Shown: in pieces, positions 14,922 to 18,476 of the stretch
Layout: every line of letters begins with the position of its first letter
Position numbering within the stretch: position 1 is the stretch's first letter
NCBI GenBank assembly: GCA_005787865.1
Contig: SXZN01000126.1
Coordinates: forward strand, 1-18,476
Source: Opitutaceae bacterium
GTDB taxonomy: Bacteria > Verrucomicrobiota > Verrucomicrobiia > Opitutales > Opitutaceae
Reading direction: 5' to 3'
Length of the DNA stretch: 18,476 bases
Position numbers and translations under genes: made by a program
Notes under the pieces: model-generated
The model's input: the letters and a program-made list of their open reading frames with translations, nothing else
Told to the model about the DNA's origin: nothing
Databases searched by the model: none

Positions 14922-15464
14922 CGGGCCTAAGCTCGGAATAAGGCCGGTCTTAACTAACCGACCGTACAAATCCCGCATCGCCGATTCAGCCGCATCTTCA
15001 AACGCATTGTCGGTATCGTAGGAACGATTGAGGCCCCAGTGTCCGCTGGCGTGAGGCCAAAAAATTGCGCTACTGCTTATCAAGCCTAGGTCTTTTTCGC
15101 CGGCTGGACTACGGATGCTGGCACTTAAAGTACAATCGGCTTGGCCGCTGCGCCCGATCCGCCATTCGATGAGGCGAATGGTAATTTGGGGTACGCCGTT
15201 GGCGGCCGTGGTGCCAGCTTTGAGCTGCACCATCCGCCCCGAATAACCCCGTTTGCGGAATAGGCTGATCAAGCGTCCTGCGAGGGCTTCGGCGACATCA
15301 TCGTCAAGAAAAGGGCGCCACGTGGGCGGCACATCGATCGTCACCTGGAGATCAGCGGTCTGAATGGCTGGAGTACTCGTAGTCGCAGGCAGCGTTGCCC
15401 CGCTCAGCGCGGTGGTGGCCATAGCTAAGGCGAGACCGAATCTAAAGTGCGTCGCGGGTTGCAT
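14913..15464 (-). CDS. Exported protein of unknown function
   Basis: I do not recognise this 183-residue protein. Residues 1-23 form a plausible signal peptide (FRFGLALAMATTALSGA), so the mature protein is probably periplasmic. The rest reads as a compact alpha/beta domain: VTIDVPPTWRPF (41-52), an Arg-rich helix LISLFRKRGY (65-74), ITIRLIEWRIGRSGQADCTLSASI (split over 94-117), then GEKDLGL (122-128). One cysteine (C111) is present in the mature part and no lipobox is seen. Codon use and G+C look like the neighbours. It converges with parB, 15 bases apart, and diverges from secG, so it is probably transcribed alone. The pattern of amphipathic strands supports a real gene; a cell-envelope role is only a guess from the signal peptide. 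Confidence 0.78.
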   Translation of the reverse strand: MQPATHFRFGLALAMATTALSGATLPATTSTPAIQTADLQVTIDVPPTWRPFLDDDVAEALAGRLISLFRKRGYSGRMVQLKAGTTAANGVPQITIRLIEWRIGRSGQADCTLSASIRSPAGEKDLGLISSSAIFWPHASGHWGLNRSYDTDNAFEDAAESAMRDLYGRLVKTGLIPSLGPKK

Positions 15465-15503
15465 GGTGGTGGCTCGATCTAGTAACGCTCAGATACCGTG
15501 GTT

Positions 15504-15525
15504 AATTTGCGGCGATTGGCAAATT
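15504..15525. repeat. 7-bp inverted repeat upstream of the exported-protein gene
   Basis: AATTTGC (15504-15510) and GCAAATT (15519-15525) are perfect arms around 8 bases, in the 161-base gap between the leftward exported-protein gene and secG. It could be an operator. One arm shares ATTTGCGG with the palindrome at 1795-1812, but in a different arrangement. Confidence 0.35.
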
Positions 15526-15587
15526 TCTGCGATCATCTGAAGCTGGCGGGAGCTCCGGGCGTTCCCCAGCCTTGGCTAGAACTTTGG

Positions 15588-15616
15588 TTGACAAAGCCCC
15601 TCGGACGACGTTTTTT
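15588..15616 (+). promoter_or_regulatory. Possible secG promoter (-35 TTGACA)
   Basis: A perfect TTGACA lies at 15588-15593. With a 17-base spacer the -10 position is TTTTTT (15611-15616), a poor match to TATAAT. It is 10 bases before the secG ATG at 15626, so an mRNA from it would have almost no leader. The -35 box is visible; promoter function is uncertain. Confidence 0.3.
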
Positions 15617-15625
15617 TGCCCCTTT

Positions 15626-15988
15626 ATGAGTCTGCTAATCGGTATTTTAACTTTCGTTCTGATCATCACTTCACTGTTCTTGGTGCTCGTTGTTCTCATG
15701 CAGCGCGCCAAAACTGACGGCGGGATGGGCTCGGCCATGGGCGGCGGCAGCATGGAGTCAACCTTCGGTGCTGAAACCGGTAACGTGCTCAGTGGGGCCA
15801 CGATTAAAGCAGCGATCATTTTCTTCGTAGTAAGCTTCGCCCTTTATTTGGCCCATATTTATCAGTCAAAGCACGTGGTGGCTGCTGATAGCAAACTGCC
15901 TCAGGTTATCAGTGCTCCGGCCGCGACGAGTGCCCCTGTGCCCGCGAAACCTGTAACTCCGGTGCCGGGTGCAGCAAAGACGCCTTAA
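15626..15988 (+). CDS. secG: Protein translocase subunit SecG
   Basis: SecG is the small third subunit of the SecYEG channel that helps protein export across the inner membrane. The 120-residue protein has two transmembrane helices (about 3-25 and 57-77) joined by the conserved loop VVLMQRAKTDGGMGSAMGGG (22-41) and STFGAETGNVLSGAT, the SecG signature. After residue 88 there is a Pro/Ala/Val-rich tail. The ATG at 15626 starts directly at the first membrane helix; an in-frame upstream start at 15572 would add 18 residues not typical of the family. No Shine-Dalgarno site is seen. A hairpin terminator begins 10 bases after the stop. Confidence 0.93.
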   Translation: MSLLIGILTFVLIITSLFLVLVVLMQRAKTDGGMGSAMGGGSMESTFGAETGNVLSGATIKAAIIFFVVSFALYLAHIYQSKHVVAADSKLPQVISAPAATSAPVPAKPVTPVPGAAKTP

Positions 15989-16856
15989 GTTTTATTTAAG
16001 CCCGGTTTTACACCGGGCTTTCTTTTTGGTGCTGCTCGGCAGCTGTCGGCTGGGGCTCGCTGCGCCACTCGAGGCTTTTCGTCCCCCCGCGCAATTTATT
16101 TCGGGTAGCCGACCGGATCAAAGCGAGGGCGCGCGCATCCTCCAGACGTTTCAGCAAGCCGGCATCAGTGGTTATTATTGGTTAGCATTTGAGTTGCGCG
16201 TCATGCCTAGGCAAGGAGCCGACCGGACTATCATCGGCGAATTGCATGGCGGTCGTAATGCCCTCGGCCCCATCTCACGCTTGACGCTGCCAGCCGCCGC
16301 GGGTGAACAACGCTGGCTGTTACAAAGCGGACCGCATCCAGCCACGTGGCAGTGGTTGGGGGGCGCGGGTGAGCCGACTGCACTCACGTCCAACGAATCC
16401 AGGCAAGCCATCGCCGGCTCCGACCTGACCCCCTTTGATTTGCAGATGCCTTTTCTTTATTGGACCGATTTTATTTATGAGGGGGTGGCGAAGGTTCGCG
16501 GACGTCCGGCTCATAGCTTTCTGCTGTATCCGCCGATAGATCAGAGCACCCCGCCGATGGATTTAACGGGGGTTCGCGTGCACCTTGATACGGAATTTCA
16601 GGCCTTCCTGCAGGCGGAACTGCTCGGAACTAAGGGCGCGATTACCAAGACCATTACCATTCTTAATTTAAAAAAAATCGGCGAACAATGGCTACCCAAA
16701 TCAATCGATCTCCGCAATCATCTGACCCGGGCTAAAACCCGCCTGACGATTACGGCCGCGGCATTGGCGGTAACGTTGCCTGTCAGTATTTTCGCGCCGA
16801 CCGACTTGGCGAAGCCCGCGCCGGTCGTCCCCGCCGAGCAGCGTCAGCCCCTCTGA
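15969..16856 (+). CDS. Exported LolA-like (outer-membrane lipoprotein-sorting type) protein
   Basis: The 295-residue protein starts at a GTG that overlaps the end of secG by 20 bases. It has a signal peptide (basic n-region QQRRLKFYL, hydrophobic AFFLVLLGSC, possible cleavage at LAA-PLEA near residue 32). LLGSC (22-26) also fits a lipobox, so lipidation at C26 is possible. Residues about 154-265 (DLQMPFLYWTDFIYE, HLDTEFQAFLQAELL, TKTITILNLKKIGEQWLP) resemble the LolA-like fold of proteins annotated as outer-membrane lipoprotein-sorting proteins. That is remembered pattern similarity. The tail is Pro-rich. The secG terminator hairpin encodes part of the signal peptide. The only other in-frame starts nearby (TTG 16026, GTG 16029) would remove the basic n-region. 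Function is unproven. Confidence 0.72.
   Translation: MQQRRLKFYLSPVLHRAFFLVLLGSCRLGLAAPLEAFRPPAQFISGSRPDQSEGARILQTFQQAGISGYYWLAFELRVMPRQGADRTIIGELHGGRNALGPISRLTLPAAAGEQRWLLQSGPHPATWQWLGGAGEPTALTSNESRQAIAGSDLTPFDLQMPFLYWTDFIYEGVAKVRGRPAHSFLLYPPIDQSTPPMDLTGVRVHLDTEFQAFLQAELLGTKGAITKTITILNLKKIGEQWLPKSIDLRNHLTRAKTRLTITAAALAVTLPVSIFAPTDLAKPAPVVPAEQRQPL
15998..16027 (+). terminator. Rho-independent terminator after secG
   Basis: AAGCCCGG (15998-16005) pairs perfectly with CCGGGCTT (16013-16020) around the loop TTTTACA and is followed by TCTTTTT. It begins 10 bases after the secG stop. It also lies inside the start of the next coding region, so it could act as a partial terminator or attenuator. 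Confidence 0.75.
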
Positions 16857-16860
16857 GGCT

Positions 16861-17223
16861 ATGCCCACGAAAACTAATCGCCCTTTCCCGTTGGTTTTAG
16901 AGGTAGATTTTCTGGATCGGCTGCATGAGCCGGTGCGTGAGGGCAAGGCGGCTTCGGTAAGCGCAATTATTCGCACGGCGCTGGCGCATTATGATTTTGA
17001 GAAAGTGATCGTGATGCACGCACCCCAGTTGCAGATTTCGGTGCGCCTGCCATTAGGAATTCGGAAAAATTTAAAGAAGCTCGCACGGACTAAGCACACG
17101 AGTATCAGCCATCTGGTGCGGGCCGCGGTGGAGGCGTATCTCCCGAGCTTAGAAGCCCCCTTACTCACTAAGCGTCAAACCGCGCGGCGTAAACCAGCCC
17201 GTAAGCCCCGGCGCAAGGGGTGA
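16861..17223 (+). CDS. Tandem ribbon-helix-helix protein with basic C-terminal tail
   Basis: The 120-residue protein seems to contain two ribbon-helix-helix units. The first is residues 11-47: strand LVLEVDF, helix DRLHEPVREGKA, helix SVSAIIRTALAHY. The second is 57-94: strand LQISVRLP, helix GIRKNLKKLARTKH, helix SISHLVRAAVEAYL. Such proteins bind DNA as dimers through the paired strands, so one chain could form a pseudo-dimer. The tail after residue 103 is strongly basic (KRQTARRKPARKPRRKG), suggesting nonspecific DNA contact. It begins 4 bases after the LolA-like gene, so it is probably cotranscribed. No toxin gene is adjacent, which argues against a simple antitoxin. It may be a regulator or chromatin-like protein; the target is unknown. 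Confidence 0.78.
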   Translation: MPTKTNRPFPLVLEVDFLDRLHEPVREGKAASVSAIIRTALAHYDFEKVIVMHAPQLQISVRLPLGIRKNLKKLARTKHTSISHLVRAAVEAYLPSLEAPLLTKRQTARRKPARKPRRKG

Positions 17224-17250
17224 CGCTAGTCCCATCGAGCGGTCGGGACG

Positions 17251-17278
17251 CCGCGAGGGCGCTATGACATCCTCGCGG
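17251..17278. repeat. 8-bp inverted repeat between the RHH gene and the aminotransferase gene
   Basis: CCGCGAGG (17251-17258) and CCTCGCGG (17271-17278) are perfect arms around 12 bases (loop GCGCTATGACAT). It starts 27 bases after the RHH gene stop, in the 104-base gap. No T-tract follows, so it is a poor intrinsic terminator. It could be a site for a dimeric regulator, including the RHH protein itself. Confidence 0.4.
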
Positions 17279-17327
17279 GCAAGGGTTGGCTTGCGTTCGG
17301 AAACGTGGCTTAGTTATTTCTTAAGTT

Positions 17328-18476
17328 ATGAGCACGCCGTTACCGTTGTCTACTTGGGCCAAAAATATCTCACCGTCGCCGACCCTCGCGATTGATGCCA
17401 AGGCTAAGGCCTTGCAGGCCGCGGGCGAGGACGTCTGCAGCTTTGCTGCGGGGGAACCTGATTTTGATACACCGCAATTCATTAAAGATGCGGCCATCGC
17501 GGCGCTACAATCCGGCAAGACTAAGTACGCGCCGACGCCAGGAATCGAGCCGCTGCGCCAGGCCATCGCTGATCGTTATTTGACGGAGTATGGCTACAAA
17601 ATAACCTCCGGCCAAGTCGTGGTATCGCCGGGTGGAAAATATTCCTGTTATCTAGCGGTTTTGGCGACCTGCAGTCCGGGTGATGAGGCGATTGTCCCCG
17701 CTCCTTACTGGGTCAGTTATCCCGAGATGATTAAGCTCGCTGGGGCGACGCCCAAATTCGTGCTCTGTGATGATCGGGCTGGATTTAAATTAACGCCCGC
17801 TTTGTTGGAAGCAGCCATCACGCCTCGGACGAAGCTCTTGATTCTCAATTCTCCTTCAAATCCGACCGGCGCAATATATTCGCGGGCTGAACTGAGCGCG
17901 TTAGCAGAAGTAGCGGTGCAGCATAATCTCTATGTGCTCGCGGACGAAATGTATGAGCATTTAATCTATGACGGTCATGAGCCCGTAAATTTTGCGAGCC
18001 TGAGCACCGCCGTGGCGGAGCGTACGATCACCGTCGCGGGGTTCTCTAAAACTTATGCCATGACCGGCTGGCGACTCGGGACGCTGGTGGCACCGCTGCC
18101 GATCGCCAAAGCCTGCTCCGAGTTGCAGAGCCAGATGTCATCCAATGCGACGACGTTCGCCCAGTATGGAGCGCTCGCTGCGCTCAAAGAGAAGGCGCAG
18201 GCCGTAGCCGCTCTCGGCGAAATGAAAACGGCTTTCGATCGTCGCCGCCGCTACCTCCACGCTGAGCTCAATCGCATCCCAGGGGTGAGCTGCTTACTGG
18301 CGGGTGGCGCGTTTTATCTATTCCCTAATATTTCCAGCTTCGGACTCAAGGATGCTGATTTTTGCGCCCGCTTACTGGAGCAGGAGAGAGTGGCGGCCGT
18401 CCCTGGCTCGGCCTTCGGTGCGGAAGGTTACCTGCGACTGAGCTATGCGACTTCTGATGATATTCTTCGCAAGGGC
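17328..18476 (+). CDS. aspC: Class I aspartate/aromatic aminotransferase (C-terminus cut by window edge)
   Basis: This is a fold-type I PLP enzyme of the I-beta aspartate aminotransferase type, interconverting aspartate and 2-oxoglutarate with oxaloacetate and glutamate; some members also act on prephenate. The 383 visible residues run to the edge, so only about the last 10-20 are missing. Motifs are AGEPDFDTP (41-49), GKTKYAPTPG (63-72), NSPSNPTG (174-181), DEMYEHLIYDG (206-216), the PLP-binding lysine K241 in FSKTYAMTGWRLG and, near the end, YLRLSYA with the arginine that binds the substrate carboxylate. The ATG at 17328 fits the family start. No Shine-Dalgarno site is seen. Exact substrate, and so the symbol, is not certain. 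Confidence 0.92.
   Translation, partial: MSTPLPLSTWAKNISPSPTLAIDAKAKALQAAGEDVCSFAAGEPDFDTPQFIKDAAIAALQSGKTKYAPTPGIEPLRQAIADRYLTEYGYKITSGQVVVSPGGKYSCYLAVLATCSPGDEAIVPAPYWVSYPEMIKLAGATPKFVLCDDRAGFKLTPALLEAAITPRTKLLILNSPSNPTGAIYSRAELSALAEVAVQHNLYVLADEMYEHLIYDGHEPVNFASLSTAVAERTITVAGFSKTYAMTGWRLGTLVAPLPIAKACSELQSQMSSNATTFAQYGALAALKEKAQAVAALGEMKTAFDRRRRYLHAELNRIPGVSCLLAGGAFYLFPNISSFGLKDADFCARLLEQERVAAVPGSAFGAEGYLRLSYATSDDILRKG

Noticed and set aside
15502..15819. Minus-strand 105-codon open frame opposite secG.
   Set aside because: It lies antisense to the recognisable SecG, its translation shows no known motif, and it has no ribosome-binding site.
1..18476. Mobile elements, CRISPR arrays or a defence island.
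   Set aside because: No transposase, integrase, terminal repeats, spaced direct repeats or defence-type domains were seen; the window is core-gene-like throughout.

Overview
The window is about 18.5 kb of densely packed, moderately G+C-rich bacterial chromosome. It is dominated by housekeeping genes, and no plasmid, phage, transposon or CRISPR signature is visible. The gene set (Der, Fmt, ParB, SecG, Ffh, HemC/HemD, Asd, TrpF, a class I aspartate aminotransferase), the small secreted LysM and LolA-like proteins, and the near absence of Shine-Dalgarno sites suggest a diderm bacterium. My best guess is the Verrucomicrobiota (Opitutae-like). That assignment is recalled gene-content similarity, not a search result.

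Left part (1-4631): a DinG/XPD-type iron-sulfur DNA helicase runs leftward off the window edge. It is divergent from a P1B-4-type metal-exporting ATPase, and the gap between them holds a perfect 18-base operator-like palindrome. A cytoplasmic-looking L,D-transpeptidase (YkuD) gene faces the ATPase. Its start codon lies one base from the GTG start of asd, which runs the other way.

Middle part (4633-9395): asd (the branch point to lysine, threonine, methionine and diaminopimelate), then a tRNA-Val(UAC), then hemC and hemD overlapping by 8 bases (two successive steps of tetrapyrrole synthesis), then a DegT/DnrJ-type sugar aminotransferase and a lone trpF. All run rightward. trpF and the leftward ffh converge on one hairpin terminator that lies inside the last codons of ffh.

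Right part (9444-18476): ffh (leftward) and der (rightward) diverge across a 90-base structured gap. der, fmt, a secreted coiled-coil/LysM protein gene and parB look like one operon (gaps of 3, 37 and 2 bases), ending at a hairpin-plus-U-tract beside the parB stop codon. A small secreted protein of unknown function converges on parB. secG begins another rightward group: secG, then a LolA-like exported protein whose signal peptide is encoded across secG's terminator hairpin, then a tandem ribbon-helix-helix protein 4 bases later. An aspartate aminotransferase gene runs off the right edge. No stretch over 300 bases lacks a gene.

Most of this is ordinary. I found no clear novel system. The best candidates for a second look are small: the terminator/signal-peptide overlap after secG, the single-chain double ribbon-helix-helix protein with a basic tail, the clustered palindromes around the helicase/metal-pump divergence, the start-to-start contact of the transpeptidase and asd genes, and the lack of Shine-Dalgarno sites.
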